A stretch of DNA of 64,000 nt from Chitinophaga silvatica (GTDB lineage Bacteria; Bacteroidota; Bacteroidia; Chitinophagales; Chitinophagaceae). The notes beneath the pieces were generated by a model. That model searched no databases. It had not been told where the DNA came from and was given only the letters and a program-made list of their open reading frames with translations. Every line of letters starts with the position of its first letter. Within the stretch, counting starts at the first letter, position 1. A program made the position numbers and the translations under genes. This document shows, in pieces, positions 36,197-46,235 of the stretch. The stretch lies in the NCBI RefSeq assembly GCF_003419895.1, contig NZ_QPMM01000002.1, positions 558,001-622,000 on the forward strand, read 5' to 3'.

Positions 36197-37735
36197 ATGG
36201 TTAATGAATTTTCGATGAATAACTTCCTGTACAGGTATTCCGGCGATTTTGCTTTCCAGCCAGGAAATAATATCCAGATATAGGAACGAACGTCTTTCGT
36301 ACGGATCTTCAGATATTTCCACCAATCGGTCTTTCAGTTCTATAAAGGCATTCCGTAATGCTTTTGGATCTGCATAGATATATCGACGAAGGAATTTCAT
36401 AATCTCTTCCATCATCAATCCTAAGTCTTTATTTTTTGAAATAAAATGATATACTGATTTGATCAGGTATTCTACCAGACTATAATTTTCCAGCTCATAA
36501 TGTGCAATCAAATGAAGTATGCGTGCAAAGCATTGTATATCGGCTCTTAGATTACCAATGCGGAGGTTGATGATTTTATTCAGATAAACAATTGCCTTGC
36601 TGTTATCACCACTTCCGAAATACAAACAAGCGATCTTGTAGTAGAATACCAATACTCTGTGCTGATCAATTTTGAGGGTATGTTTACTGATTTCTGTTTC
36701 GAGTTCCGGCACCATGTTTAGCCCCTGAGTGAACGTACCTTCAAGGAAATACCTGTTTATTTTAGCGGTATACAGATATACAAACGCAGATGTTCTTGTG
36801 TTTTCATGGAAGTTATCCTGGTTATCGTGTATATAGGTTTCCAGATCACTAAGTGCTGATTTGAATTTTTCGAAGTTAGAAGTATAGAAATGGGCTGTAA
36901 GTAAGTTATGCTGAGCTTTAATATAGAGATCAACATCCGTACGTTGCAGAGATGGATAGGATTTGAACAGATCCACCCACTTCTGGGTATACCGGTAATA
37001 CATCAGGAAATCCTGCAGAATATAATAATACCAGCTTGATGCCTGATAGATATAGATCTTTTCATAGAAACTCATATCTCCATGTTTTAAAGGAGGGAGC
37101 TGACTTTCGAAAAAAGATTTAACCATCTCAGCGTCGCGTTGATTGCGTGCATGACCCAATTTCAGGTAAAGTCCGTACATCCTTAATGAAAGGGTCGACA
37201 GGCGGCTGATATTTGTAAGTTGTTGTTCGATCTGCCGCGATTCACAGCTCAATACTTCTGCTCTGTTTTCCAGGCTTCGGGTAATATGACGGGCCTCAAT
37301 CAATTTCTCAAATTCAACGATTTCCCAGGCCAGCATTACTTCTTCCTGCTCCATAGCCATGGATTTGGCTTTGGCCAGAAGCTTCAGGCTTTGGTTGTAT
37401 AATCCTTTATTATATAACACCCGGGCATGGTCCATCTGCTCCCGTAATTCTATTACAGGATCCTTTTGCTTATAAAGTTGACGTAAACTGGATAACAGAT
37501 GTTTGTAGAGATGTGCTTTAACATTTGACAGTTGCTGCTTCTTAATATCAGTTATCTTCTTGAGAATCAACTCTTCATCATACTCTTTCATTTTGTCGAG
37601 CGTGTTGAAGAGCTGAATAAACAGTACATCTTCCTTAGTATTATTTTTATTAAACGCAAGCTGAAAATTCCTCTTTTCCGCTTTAGTTAATGTTTTTATT
37701 AATACGAATAACGCATCACTTTGACTGTTGGGCAT
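36182..37735 (-). CDS. Uncharacterised helical protein, TPR-like
   Basis: This 517-residue soluble protein lacks a signal peptide. It is almost entirely alpha-helical with degenerate TPR-like pairs (ARVLYNKGLYNQSLKLLAKAKSMA, LITAHFYTSNFEKF-like, KIACLYFGSGDNSKAIVYLNKI). A basic N-terminal segment (LTKAEKRNFQLAFNK) precedes the repeats. No catalytic motif is seen. It is divergent from the leu operon and convergent with the ABC permease. A protein-interaction scaffold is likely but inferred. Confidence 0.7.
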   Translation of the reverse strand: MPNSQSDALFVLIKTLTKAEKRNFQLAFNKNNTKEDVLFIQLFNTLDKMKEYDEELILKKITDIKKQQLSNVKAHLYKHLLSSLRQLYKQKDPVIELREQMDHARVLYNKGLYNQSLKLLAKAKSMAMEQEEVMLAWEIVEFEKLIEARHITRSLENRAEVLSCESRQIEQQLTNISRLSTLSLRMYGLYLKLGHARNQRDAEMVKSFFESQLPPLKHGDMSFYEKIYIYQASSWYYYILQDFLMYYRYTQKWVDLFKSYPSLQRTDVDLYIKAQHNLLTAHFYTSNFEKFKSALSDLETYIHDNQDNFHENTRTSAFVYLYTAKINRYFLEGTFTQGLNMVPELETEISKHTLKIDQHRVLVFYYKIACLYFGSGDNSKAIVYLNKIINLRIGNLRADIQCFARILHLIAHYELENYSLVEYLIKSVYHFISKNKDLGLMMEEIMKFLRRYIYADPKALRNAFIELKDRLVEISEDPYERRSFLYLDIISWLESKIAGIPVQEVIHRKFINHEKRI

Positions 37736-37890
37736 CGTTTATTAAATCTTATAAGCAATTGATAGACAATTAGTTGGTGAATATCGCGGGCTTTTAAAGG
37801 TTGTAATTAAAGCAAATTTAACGATATGCCAATTAATTAATGACCATTAGATTTGAAGGTATAAACATTTTTAAAAGGAAGCAATCAAGG

Positions 37891-39291
37891 ATGGGAAAAA
37901 CGTTATTTGATAAGATTTGGGATAGCCACGTAGTAGTTAAAAAAGCCGGTCACCCTGATGCCGTGTATATTAACACTCACTTTATCCACGAAGTAACCAG
38001 CCCACAAGCATTTGATGGATTGCGTAAACGTGGTATTCCGGTATTCAGACCAGGAAAAACCAAAGCAACCGCAGACCACAATGTACCTACTCTACACCAA
38101 GACCAACCCATTAAAGAAGCTTTGAGCCGCCATCAGGTGGAAATGTTGACAAAAAACACTTCAGAATTTGGAGTCGATTTATATGGATTAGGCCATCGTT
38201 ACCAGGGTATCGTGCATGTGATTGGGCCGGAATTGGGTATTACCCTGCCAGGAATGACTATCGTTTGTGGCGATAGCCATACCAGTACTCATGGTGCTTT
38301 CGGAGCCGTTGCCTTTGGGATCGGTACCTCCGAAGTGGAACAAGTATTGGCCACACAGTGTATCCTCCAGTATAAGCCTAAAAGGATGAAAATCGAAATA
38401 AATGGCCAGCTGGGAAAAGGAGTACTGTCTAAAGACATTATTTTATATATCATTTCCAAAATCTCTGCTTCAGGAGCTACCGGCTATTTCGTTGAATATG
38501 CCGGAGATGCCATCAGAAACCTGAGCATGGAAGCTCGTATGACCATTTGTAATATGAGCATTGAAATGGGCGCTCGCGGTGGATTAATCGCCCCGGATGA
38601 AACAACTTTCGCTTACCTCAAAGGACGTGAATTTGCCCCTAAAGGAACCGATTGGGATAATGCGTTAGCCTATTGGCAAACATTATATTCAGATGCAGAT
38701 GCGGATTTCGACAGTGTACTGTCTTTTGATGCTGCTGATATAGAGCCTCAGATTACTTATGGAACCAACCCTGGTATGGGAATTGGCATAACCGGCCATA
38801 TTCCTGCACTGGAAGAAATAGAAGAGAAGGAAAGACCTTCTTTCCGTAAATCGCTCGACTATATGCATCTCCAGCCAGGTAAACCTTTGCTTGGCCAGAA
38901 AGTGGATTATGTATTTATCGGAAGCTGCACCAACTCCAGAATCGAAGACTTAAGACTGGTTGCCGACTTTGTAAAGGGTAAGCAAAAAGCAAGTGATGTG
39001 GTAGTATGGATTGTACCAGGTTCCAAGCAGGTAGAAGCCCAGGCTAAAGCCGAAGGAATTGATAAGATCTTTGCAGATGCCGGATTTCAGCTAAGAGAAC
39101 CCGGATGCTCTGCATGCCTGGCTATGAATGAGGATAAAGTGCCTGCCGATATGTATTGTATTTCTACCTCCAACAGAAACTTCGAAGGCCGCCAGGGCCC
39201 TAATGCACGTACATTCCTGGCTAGTCCTTTAACAGCAGCAGCTGCGGCTATCACAGGAAAAGTAACAGATATAAGATCATTTATGCAATAA
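37891..39291 (+). CDS. leuC: 3-isopropylmalate dehydratase, large subunit
   Basis: This 466-residue aconitase-family subunit isomerises 2- to 3-isopropylmalate with LeuD through a 4Fe-4S cluster. Cluster cysteines are in [13 protein letters not shown] and [11 protein letters not shown], and [15 protein letters not shown] is conserved. I choose ATG 37891 ([15 protein letters not shown]), which matches the family start and has AAGGAAG upstream, over the in-frame ATG 51 nt earlier. It is first in the operon leuC, methyltransferase, leuD, leuB, leuA. Confidence 0.97.
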   Translation: MGKTLFDKIWDSHVVVKKAGHPDAVYINTHFIHEVTSPQAFDGLRKRGIPVFRPGKTKATADHNVPTLHQDQPIKEALSRHQVEMLTKNTSEFGVDLYGLGHRYQGIVHVIGPELGITLPGMTIVCGDSHTSTHGAFGAVAFGIGTSEVEQVLATQCILQYKPKRMKIEINGQLGKGVLSKDIILYIISKISASGATGYFVEYAGDAIRNLSMEARMTICNMSIEMGARGGLIAPDETTFAYLKGREFAPKGTDWDNALAYWQTLYSDADADFDSVLSFDAADIEPQITYGTNPGMGIGITGHIPALEEIEEKERPSFRKSLDYMHLQPGKPLLGQKVDYVFIGSCTNSRIEDLRLVADFVKGKQKASDVVVWIVPGSKQVEAQAKAEGIDKIFADAGFQLREPGCSACLAMNEDKVPADMYCISTSNRNFEGRQGPNARTFLASPLTAAAAAITGKVTDIRSFMQ

Positions 39292-39301
39292 AACTAAGTA
39301 T

Positions 39302-40051
39302 ATGGACCAATGGAATGCCGACTTGTATAAGTCAAAACACGCTTTTGTTTTCGAATATGGTAATAGCCTGATCGACTGGTTGCAACCTGCATCCGGTGAA
39401 GCTATTCTTGATCTCGGCTGCGGCACAGGAGAACTCACAGCGCAATTGGCACTACAAGGAGCTTCCGTTACCGGCATAGACGCATCTGCAGCCATGATAG
39501 AAAGTGCACGCAAACACTTTCCTCAGGTACATTTCGAAGTAGCTGATGCTACCACTTTTTCACTGCCTCAAAAATTTGATGGCATCTTCTCCAATGCTGC
39601 TTTGCATTGGGTAAGAGAAAAAGAGAAAGCAATTGAGAGAATGGCACATCACCTGAATCCGGGCAGCAGATTAGTTATTGAAATGGGAGGAAAAGGAAAT
39701 GTCGACAGTATTGTAATTGGCCTGGAAAGAGCCATGCAACAACGTGGATATACTTATGAGCCGTTCTGGTATTTCCCATCCCCAGCTGCCTATGCCACAT
39801 TACTGGAGCAAGCCGGATTTACGGTAGATAAGCTGCAGTATTTTAAGCGTCCGTCTAAATTAGTGAATAAAGATACCGGGATCATTGATTGGTTAGAAAT
39901 GTTTGCAGGCCATTTTTTTGCTAATGTACCTGAAAAAGATGCCAGCGCAATAATGGAACAAGTGCAACACGAAGTAGCACCACAGCTGATCCGCGATGGG
40001 GAGTTATATGCCGACTATGTTCGTCTGCGTATTGCCGCCACTAAAATTTAA
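39302..40051 (+). CDS. Class I SAM-dependent methyltransferase inside the leu operon
   Basis: This 249-residue enzyme has motif [17 protein letters not shown] (residues about 34-49), the acidic motif [13 protein letters not shown], and [13 protein letters not shown]. The latter is typical of the trans-aconitate methyltransferase-like (Tam) group of carboxyl methyltransferases. It starts 10 nt after leuC and ends 14 nt before leuD. Substrate is unknown. Its position between the two subunits of isopropylmalate isomerase, and the similarity of Tam to enzymes that methylate aconitate-like acids, suggest an isopropylmalate-related acid. Confidence 0.85.
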   Translation: MDQWNADLYKSKHAFVFEYGNSLIDWLQPASGEAILDLGCGTGELTAQLALQGASVTGIDASAAMIESARKHFPQVHFEVADATTFSLPQKFDGIFSNAALHWVREKEKAIERMAHHLNPGSRLVIEMGGKGNVDSIVIGLERAMQQRGYTYEPFWYFPSPAAYATLLEQAGFTVDKLQYFKRPSKLVNKDTGIIDWLEMFAGHFFANVPEKDASAIMEQVQHEVAPQLIRDGELYADYVRLRIAATKI

Positions 40052-40065
40052 AGAGAAAGATTTTT

Positions 40066-40665
40066 ATGAGTAAGATATTCAAACATTTAGTTTCTTCTGC
40101 AGTACCTGTTCCAATTGAGAATATCGATACAGACCAGATTATTCCTGCCAGATTTCTAAAAGCCACTACCAGAGAAGGGTTTGGACAAAATTTGTTTCGT
40201 GACTGGCGTTACGAAGCAGATAATACACCTAAATCGGATTTTGTAATGAACAACCCTCTTTACAAAGGCCGGATTTTGGTTGCCGGTAAAAATTTTGGTT
40301 GTGGTTCTTCTCGTGAACATGCTGCATGGGCTATTGCTGATGCAGGATTTAAAGTAGTTGTAAGCAGCTTTTTTGCAGATATATTCCGCAACAACGCCCT
40401 GAATAATTTTATTCTGCCAATACAGGTGACCGACGAATTTCTGGATAAGATCTTCAAGGCTATTGAAGCAAATCCGGCAGCCACATTTGAAGTAGATCTG
40501 GAAGATCAGTTTATTCATATTATTGGCACAGGATTAAAAGCCAACTTCGATATTAATCAATATAAGAAGACTTGCCTGCTCAACGGATATGATGATATAG
40601 ACTATTTGTTAAGTCTACGTACCAACATTGAACAATACGAAACAACCAGACCATATAATTTCTAA
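40066..40665 (+). CDS. leuD: 3-isopropylmalate dehydratase, small subunit
   Basis: This 199-residue swivelling subunit of the LeuCD isomerase has the family signatures [23 protein letters not shown] ([19 protein letters not shown]) and [17 protein letters not shown]. Length is standard for bacterial LeuD. It is separated from leuC by the methyltransferase gene, an unusual interruption, and is followed by leuB after 19 nt. Confidence 0.97.
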   Translation: MSKIFKHLVSSAVPVPIENIDTDQIIPARFLKATTREGFGQNLFRDWRYEADNTPKSDFVMNNPLYKGRILVAGKNFGCGSSREHAAWAIADAGFKVVVSSFFADIFRNNALNNFILPIQVTDEFLDKIFKAIEANPAATFEVDLEDQFIHIIGTGLKANFDINQYKKTCLLNGYDDIDYLLSLRTNIEQYETTRPYNF

Positions 40666-40684
40666 ATAAAGTTTAAAACCATTT

Positions 40685-41764
40685 ATGGGCGTCGAGAAGA
40701 AAATACTAGTAATACCAGGTGATGGGATCGGACAAGAAGTTACAGCATGGGGACAAAAAGTGCTGCAGTCGATAGCGGCCAACTACCACCATACTTTTAC
40801 ATTTGAAGAAGGTATCATGGGGCATGTTGCCATTGAAGCCACTGGTAATCCACTGCCTGATGAAACACTTGAAAAAGCCAGGAGATCTGATGCTATTCTC
40901 TTTGGTGCTATCGGTCATGCTAAATATGATAACGATCCTACGTTGAAAGTAAGACCAGAACAGGGCTTGCTAAAAATCAGAAAAGAACTGGGATTATATG
41001 CAAATCTTCGCCCAATTAAGCTGTTTGACGAATTATTGGAAGCATCCAGCATTAAACCGGAAATTCTGAGAGGAGCCGATATTCTTTTCTTTAGAGAATT
41101 AACAGGCGATGTATACTTTGGCGAGAAGATCAGAACCGCAGATCGCAATACTGCTTCAGATCTGATGATTTATCACAGATATGAGATTGAGCGTATTGCC
41201 CGCAAAGCCTACGAGGCAGCACGCACCAGACGTAAGAAGCTTTGTTCGGTAGATAAGGCAAATGTTTTGGAAGCAAGCCGGCTTTGGAGAGAAGTAGTGC
41301 AGGATGTCGCTAAAGAATATCCTGATGTGGAAACTGAACATATGTTTATCGACAATGCAGCAATGCAGCTGATCAAAGATCCTAAACGATTTGATGTGGT
41401 GCTTACCGGAAATCTGTTTGGTGATATTCTTACCGATGAAGCTTCTCAGATAGCTGGTTCTATGGGTATGCTGGCTTCAGCGTCAGTAGGCGACAGTACA
41501 GGTTTCTATGAACCAATACATGGTTCTGCACATGATATTGCTGGAAAGGGAATTGCTAATCCACTGGCTTCCATTTTATCTGCAGCACTTTTATTAGATA
41601 TTTCATTTGGACTGAAAACCGAATCGCAACGTGTAATAAAAGCTGTAGAAGCAACGCTGCGCCAGGGTTACAGAACCATGGATATTGCCAATAAACATAC
41701 GCCAAATGAATTCGTTATGGGCACCGATGCAATGGGCGCCAAAGTATTAGAAAACCTGAATTAA
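40685..41764 (+). CDS. leuB: 3-isopropylmalate dehydrogenase
   Basis: This 359-residue enzyme oxidatively decarboxylates 3-isopropylmalate with NAD. It has the N-terminal [10 protein letters not shown], substrate-binding [21 protein letters not shown], metal-binding aspartates in [20 protein letters not shown], and the NAD-binding [15 protein letters not shown]. It lies in the leu operon between leuD and leuA. Confidence 0.97.
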   Translation: MGVEKKILVIPGDGIGQEVTAWGQKVLQSIAANYHHTFTFEEGIMGHVAIEATGNPLPDETLEKARRSDAILFGAIGHAKYDNDPTLKVRPEQGLLKIRKELGLYANLRPIKLFDELLEASSIKPEILRGADILFFRELTGDVYFGEKIRTADRNTASDLMIYHRYEIERIARKAYEAARTRRKKLCSVDKANVLEASRLWREVVQDVAKEYPDVETEHMFIDNAAMQLIKDPKRFDVVLTGNLFGDILTDEASQIAGSMGMLASASVGDSTGFYEPIHGSAHDIAGKGIANPLASILSAALLLDISFGLKTESQRVIKAVEATLRQGYRTMDIANKHTPNEFVMGTDAMGAKVLENLN

Positions 41765-41789
41765 TTATTCGATAAAAATATTTATAGTC

Positions 41790-43295
41790 ATGGATAAAAA
41801 TCGTGTATACGTCTTTGATACCACTCTTAGAGATGGTGAACAAGTGCCAGGATGCCAGTTGACGACAGTAGAGAAAATTGAAGTCGCAAAAAAATTAGAG
41901 GCTCTCGGTGTGGATATCATTGAAGCCGGTTTCCCAATCTCCAGCCCTGGTGATTTCCAAAGTGTTGTGGAGATTTCCAAAGCGGTAAGTGAACCGGTTA
42001 TCTGTGCGCTAACCCGTGCCAATACTAAAGATATTGATGCTGCCGTAGATGCACTCCGTTTCGCAAAGCGTAAACGTATTCATACCGGTATCGGTTCATC
42101 TGATATGCACATCAAATACAAATTCAACAGCACCCGCGAAGATATCCTGGAAAGAGCTGTTGCTGCTGTAAAATATGCCCGTCAGTTTGTCGATGATATT
42201 GAATTCTATGCTGAAGATGCCGGCCGTGCAGATAACGAATATCTGGCCCGTATGGTTGAAGCAGTTATTGCTGCCGGTGCTACCACTGTAAACATTCCGG
42301 ATACCAATGGTTATTGTTTGCCAGACCAATATGGTGCTAAAATTAAATACCTGGTAGATAATGTTTCGAATATAGATAAAGCTATTATTTCTGTTCACTG
42401 CCATAACGATCTGGGATTGGCTACGGCTAACTCAATTGCAGGTATTGTAAATGGAGCCAGACAGGTTGAGTGTACCATCAACGGTATTGGTGAAAGAGCA
42501 GGAAATACTTCTCTCGAAGAAGTAGCTATGATCCTGAAAACCCATCATAGCCTTGGTTATCATACCAATATCAATTCAAAAGGTATCTACGAAATCAGCA
42601 ACCTGGTAGAAACAATGATGCATATGCCAGTGCAGCCAAACAAGGCCATTGTTGGTAGAAACGCTTTTGCTCATAGTTCTGGTATTCACCAGGATGGAGT
42701 ATTGAAACATCGTGAAAACTACGAAATCCTCAATCCGGAAGATGTTGGTATTAGTTCAAATGCCATTATCCTAACAGCAAGAAGTGGTCGTCATGCCTTG
42801 AAACATCACTTACAACGTTTAGGTTATAACCTGGAGCGCATCAATCTCGATGAGGTTTACCAACGCTTCCTGGTAATGGCTGACAGCAAAAAAGAAATCA
42901 ATGATGCTGATCTGCTGGAATTAATGGGCGATGGAGATGCCAAAACCTACGATGATCAGGCTATTAAGGTAACCTTACTGCAGGTGGTATGCGGAGATCC
43001 TCTGCGTCCTATGGCCACCATCAAGCTGAGGATTAAAGGAGAAGAGAAGGAGGCAAGTGCTGCAGGTAACGGTCCTGTAAATGCAACTATCAACGCCATT
43101 CATGGAATTATCAAAGATGATATTGAACTGGACGAATATAACGTTCAATCTATGAGAGGTGGTAGTGAAGATGTAAGTAAAGTAAATATGCGTGTTAAGT
43201 ATAACGGCCAGTCTTACTATGGATTTGGAATTTCTACAGATATCGTTAATGCTTCTGTTCACGCCTATGTTGATGCATTGAATAAGATTTACTAG
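41790..43295 (+). CDS. leuA: 2-isopropylmalate synthase
   Basis: This 501-residue enzyme condenses acetyl-CoA and 2-ketoisovalerate. The catalytic barrel has [14 protein letters not shown] (residues 9-22), [16 protein letters not shown] and [18 protein letters not shown]-terminal regulatory domain ([31 protein letters not shown]) gives leucine feedback in the family. It is placed last in the operon and is followed by a terminator. Homocitrate or citramalate synthase is unlikely given the operon. Confidence 0.95.
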   Translation: MDKNRVYVFDTTLRDGEQVPGCQLTTVEKIEVAKKLEALGVDIIEAGFPISSPGDFQSVVEISKAVSEPVICALTRANTKDIDAAVDALRFAKRKRIHTGIGSSDMHIKYKFNSTREDILERAVAAVKYARQFVDDIEFYAEDAGRADNEYLARMVEAVIAAGATTVNIPDTNGYCLPDQYGAKIKYLVDNVSNIDKAIISVHCHNDLGLATANSIAGIVNGARQVECTINGIGERAGNTSLEEVAMILKTHHSLGYHTNINSKGIYEISNLVETMMHMPVQPNKAIVGRNAFAHSSGIHQDGVLKHRENYEILNPEDVGISSNAIILTARSGRHALKHHLQRLGYNLERINLDEVYQRFLVMADSKKEINDADLLELMGDGDAKTYDDQAIKVTLLQVVCGDPLRPMATIKLRIKGEEKEASAAGNGPVNATINAIHGIIKDDIELDEYNVQSMRGGSEDVSKVNMRVKYNGQSYYGFGISTDIVNASVHAYVDALNKIY

Positions 43296-43311
43296 ATAAT
43301 TTTAAATAGTC

Positions 43312-43353
43312 AAAGAGGCTGTCTCCTGTTCAATAGGATGCAGCCTCTTTTTT
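43312..43353 (+). terminator. Terminator of the leu operon
   Basis: AAAGAGGCTG / CAGCCTCTTT forms a 10-bp stem with additional internal pairing and a T-run. Confidence 0.87.
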
Positions 43354-43427
43354 ATTGATCATATGATACTTTAACCTAAATTAACAGTTGGCTTGTAACT
43401 TTTTTATAGAAGTCTCGTTTAAGGAGC

Positions 43428-43814
43428 ATGAGAATATTTTGTTTTCTATCACTTTTAATTTTGCTGGCATCTTGCAAAAAAGATGATAATACCCAGGGCT
43501 TAAACTCTAGCTGTATTCAGGTTAAGAACGGAAACATTTATAATGTTAATTATCTGGGTATGATGGATGGAGCCAGATTTGATGTAATCTGTAAATTTCC
43601 CGATGGTTGCATGTTTATAAACGGTGTAACTGAAGAACGTAAAGGCCAGGATGTTAATATTACGGTGGTTGTGGGTAATAATGCCTGCGGGCCGTGTGTT
43701 GAAACAACTACAACCCAGTCTATCACCTATATTTTTAACCCACCGGCTCCTGGTACCTATTATCTTAAATGGAAAGGTATTGATAATAGAACCGATACAA
43801 TTAAGATCCGTTAA
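43428..43814 (+). CDS. Small lipoprotein of unknown function
   Basis: This 128-residue protein has a lipoprotein signal MRIFCFLSLLILLASC (Cys16). The mature part is a compact beta-rich domain with six further cysteines (SSCIQV, VICKFPDGCMF, NNACGPCVE), suggesting disulfides. I do not recognise the family. It overlaps the convergent dipeptidase gene by 4 nt. Confidence 0.75.
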   Translation: MRIFCFLSLLILLASCKKDDNTQGLNSSCIQVKNGNIYNVNYLGMMDGARFDVICKFPDGCMFINGVTEERKGQDVNITVVVGNNACGPCVETTTTQSITYIFNPPAPGTYYLKWKGIDNRTDTIKIR

Positions 43815-44491
43815 TTGAAGACAATATCCATTAACATATATTTTTTATAGGTAGGCAGATAATAATGCCACCATTCTGTGGAACTGCCTTTGAAACCATG
43901 TTTTACCATTGTTGTGCGTAGTAAATCCCTGTTGGCCAGAATTTTGGGGTCCGCTGGTCTGTAATTCTGATGTGCTTTATAGGTAAAATCATCAAAATCT
44001 GTTGGCATTGCAACAGGTTGATTTGTTTTCAGATCTACCATACTTAAATCAACCGCCACGCCTCTGTTATGTCCTGATCCCTTGCGTGGGTCGGCGGCGT
44101 ATAGGTCGTTTGGTACAATCGTGAACATCTTTTCTGTTATTCTGTAGGGGCGATACGCATCGTAAATTAGAAGTCCGTAGCCTTTCTGACGTAATTCGTC
44201 CTGCACGGCTTTCAATGCCCTGGCTGCCGGGAGGCGCATATAAATACTGGTATTTGAATATAGGAGTTGATGCGTAAAGTTATTGGTCGTAGCATAGCGA
44301 ACATCTTTGCGGATACCAGGAATAAATTGTTCAAGGTTTACCAGCAACTGGTTACTATCTGCCTTTACCTGCATCTCATATTGTTCCTTAGTATTAATAA
44401 CAGCCAGGCCGTATTTATTTACAGGTATTTTCTGTGCCGTTGCTATACCCGTAATCCCAAGGGTAAGTAGCAACAATAAGGTCATTTTCAT
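43811..44491 (-). CDS. D-alanyl-D-alanine dipeptidase, VanX/DdpX type
   Basis: This 226-residue secreted metallopeptidase (family M15D) has signal peptide MKMTLLLLLTLGITGIATAQ. Zinc ligands are visible in GSGHNRGVAVDLS (His and Asp) and STEWWHYY (catalytic Glu and His), and the substrate Arg in YDAYRPYR. Such enzymes cleave D-Ala-D-Ala; outside vancomycin clusters they serve peptidoglycan recycling. No vanHA or vancomycin cluster is nearby, so resistance is not implied. Confidence 0.92.
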   Translation of the reverse strand: MKMTLLLLLTLGITGIATAQKIPVNKYGLAVINTKEQYEMQVKADSNQLLVNLEQFIPGIRKDVRYATTNNFTHQLLYSNTSIYMRLPAARALKAVQDELRQKGYGLLIYDAYRPYRITEKMFTIVPNDLYAADPRKGSGHNRGVAVDLSMVDLKTNQPVAMPTDFDDFTYKAHQNYRPADPKILANRDLLRTTMVKHGFKGSSTEWWHYYLPTYKKYMLMDIVFN

Positions 44492-44533
44492 GTCTTAATA
44501 AGGGTAGAAAACTTACAATTTATTGAATTTTGC

Positions 44534-44541
44534 CAAAATTA
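44534..44541 (-). promoter_or_regulatory. -7 promoter element upstream of the dipeptidase
   Basis: The minus strand reads TAATTTTG, an exact TAnnTTTG, about 43 nt before the ATG. No clear -33 TTG at the expected spacing. Confidence 0.4.
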
Positions 44542-44622
44542 GGCAAGAAAGTATAAAATACAGTGAAAATAGAATCTAAAACACCTTATTTTAATAGGTA
44601 TTTTAGAACCCTTAAATTTTTA

Positions 44623-45408
44623 ATGATGGAATTGTTCAGGTTAGATAACAAAACAGCAGTAATAACTGGTGGAGGAAGCGGGATAGGACAGGCAATAGCC
44701 ACAACATTCGGGGCACAGGGAGCAGATGTGCATATTATAGAACTAAATGAAGAAGGTGGAAAGTCTACGGCAGAAGCGATTGTTGCGGCAGGAGGTAAAG
44801 CAACTGTTCATGGTTGTAATGTGGCAGATCAGGCTGCTGTTATAAGCGTAATGGAGGGGATTACAAAAAAAGCCGGAAGGTTGGATATACTTGTCAACTG
44901 TGCCGGAATTGCGCATGTAGGGAGTCTGGAAAATACAACCGAACAGGATATCGACAGAGTGTATCAGGTAAATGTAAAAGGCACTTACAACTGTATGTAT
45001 GCCGTTATTAATACAATGAAGGCACAAGGTGGAGGAGTAATCCTGAACGTAGCTTCAATAGCTGCCAGTGTAGGGATTCCTGATCGCTTTGCCTATTCTA
45101 TGAGTAAAGGGGCGGTGCTTACCATGACATTATCCGTAGCAAAGGATTATCTGGGTGCTAATATTCGTTGCAATAGCATTTCTCCGGCACGGGTACACAC
45201 TCCATTTGTAGATGGTTTTATAGCTAAAAATTATCCTGGACAAGAACAGGAAATATTTGAAAAATTAAGTAAAACACAACCAATAGGCAGGATGGCAAAA
45301 CCTGTAGAAATAGGTAATCTGGCATTATACCTGTGTTCTGACGAAGCCGGATTCATTACAGGAACAGATTATCCGATCGATGGAGGTTTTATCCGCCTGA
45401 ATAATTAA
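44623..45408 (+). CDS. SDR dehydrogenase, probable 2-keto-3-deoxy-L-fuconate dehydrogenase
   Basis: This short-chain dehydrogenase of 261 residues has the NAD-binding GGGSGIGQA, NCAG and catalytic Ser/Tyr-x3-Lys (ASIAASVGIPDRFAYSMSK). The stretch CNSISPARVHTPFVDGFIAKNYPG is characteristic of the keto-deoxy-fuconate dehydrogenases of Xanthomonas-type fucose pathways. Two adjacent ATGs (44623 and 44626) are equally likely starts. The in-frame ATG at 44563 would add 20 unconserved residues. It is first gene of the fucose cluster. Confidence 0.85.
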   Translation: MMELFRLDNKTAVITGGGSGIGQAIATTFGAQGADVHIIELNEEGGKSTAEAIVAAGGKATVHGCNVADQAAVISVMEGITKKAGRLDILVNCAGIAHVGSLENTTEQDIDRVYQVNVKGTYNCMYAVINTMKAQGGGVILNVASIAASVGIPDRFAYSMSKGAVLTMTLSVAKDYLGANIRCNSISPARVHTPFVDGFIAKNYPGQEQEIFEKLSKTQPIGRMAKPVEIGNLALYLCSDEAGFITGTDYPIDGGFIRLNN

Positions 45409-45469
45409 TGAATAATGTAAGATGGTTTCCACGTATCTTTCGCCATCGTTCATTAATCATTATTAACTC

Positions 45470-46210
45470 ATGCAACAATTTCGATTAGGGATGGCAATTG
45501 CCATCACCATACTATCCGCCTGTAACTCTGGAAACCAGGCATCCAAAGGTGCCGATAGCGCAAACGTAGTGCATCCCGCAACACCTGATGGAACTGTTTC
45601 AGTAACAATCGGTGACCGCGAGAAAGATACTTCACAGATTACTATCTCGTTTCAGGTAAAAGGCCTGAAAAAGGAGAAAACCTTTGATCAGGTTATTTTA
45701 AAAGATGTTTCAGATACCGACTTATTTAAAGTACTTTGGGACCAACCGAATAGTGTTTATGTTGCAGTGCTGAAACCTAGCCATAATGCCAGATATTATC
45801 ACGGTTCTATCAGTGATGGAGAAGCAAAAATATTTGTGGCTGCAACACCGCCAAAAAGAATCTGGATGTATATGGAAGATTCTTTAGGCCTGGGCAAATT
45901 ATCAGGTGCAAAAGGCCTGGTAGCCTCATATCGTAAAGATATACAGTCGGGAAAAATATTGGGTCAGTTTATTGCAGAAGTAAGACCAATTGATTCAGTG
46001 AAGAATGTTGAACTCTATGTGGAGTTCGGAGGAGTAACTAAAAAAATGAACATTACCCTGCCATTGGATACTAAAGCAATGATACAGCCAACAAAAGACG
46101 ATAGTCACGTTTATTTCTCTTTTGTAAAAGGTGAACAGGTAGACCCAATAATTGATTTGTATGTGGAGAATGGAAGACTGCAGGTAAAAACATTAAAGGA
46201 AATCAACTAA
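45470..46210 (+). CDS. Uncharacterised lipoprotein in the fucose cluster
   Basis: This 246-residue protein has a lipoprotein signal ending TILSAC (Cys18). The mature region is beta-rich (ITISFQVKGLKKEKTFDQVILKDVS, YVAVLKPSHNARYYHG, VELYVEFGGVTKKMNITLP). No family recognised. It lies between the keto-deoxy-fuconate dehydrogenase and the diketo-acid hydrolase. Position suggests a surface role in sugar uptake or sensing, but no motif supports this. Confidence 0.75.
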   Translation: MQQFRLGMAIAITILSACNSGNQASKGADSANVVHPATPDGTVSVTIGDREKDTSQITISFQVKGLKKEKTFDQVILKDVSDTDLFKVLWDQPNSVYVAVLKPSHNARYYHGSISDGEAKIFVAATPPKRIWMYMEDSLGLGKLSGAKGLVASYRKDIQSGKILGQFIAEVRPIDSVKNVELYVEFGGVTKKMNITLPLDTKAMIQPTKDDSHVYFSFVKGEQVDPIIDLYVENGRLQVKTLKEIN

Positions 46211-46235
46211 AATTAACAAATAAAAAAGTAGTGAA

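Noticed and set aside
37736..37890. Leader peptide or T-box controlling the leu operon
   Set aside because: No leucine-rich short frame, T-box sequence or attenuator hairpins are visible.
43811..44491. Vancomycin resistance locus
   Set aside because: Only the VanX-type dipeptidase is present, with no vanHA, sensor kinase or regulator; such peptidases also serve wall recycling.
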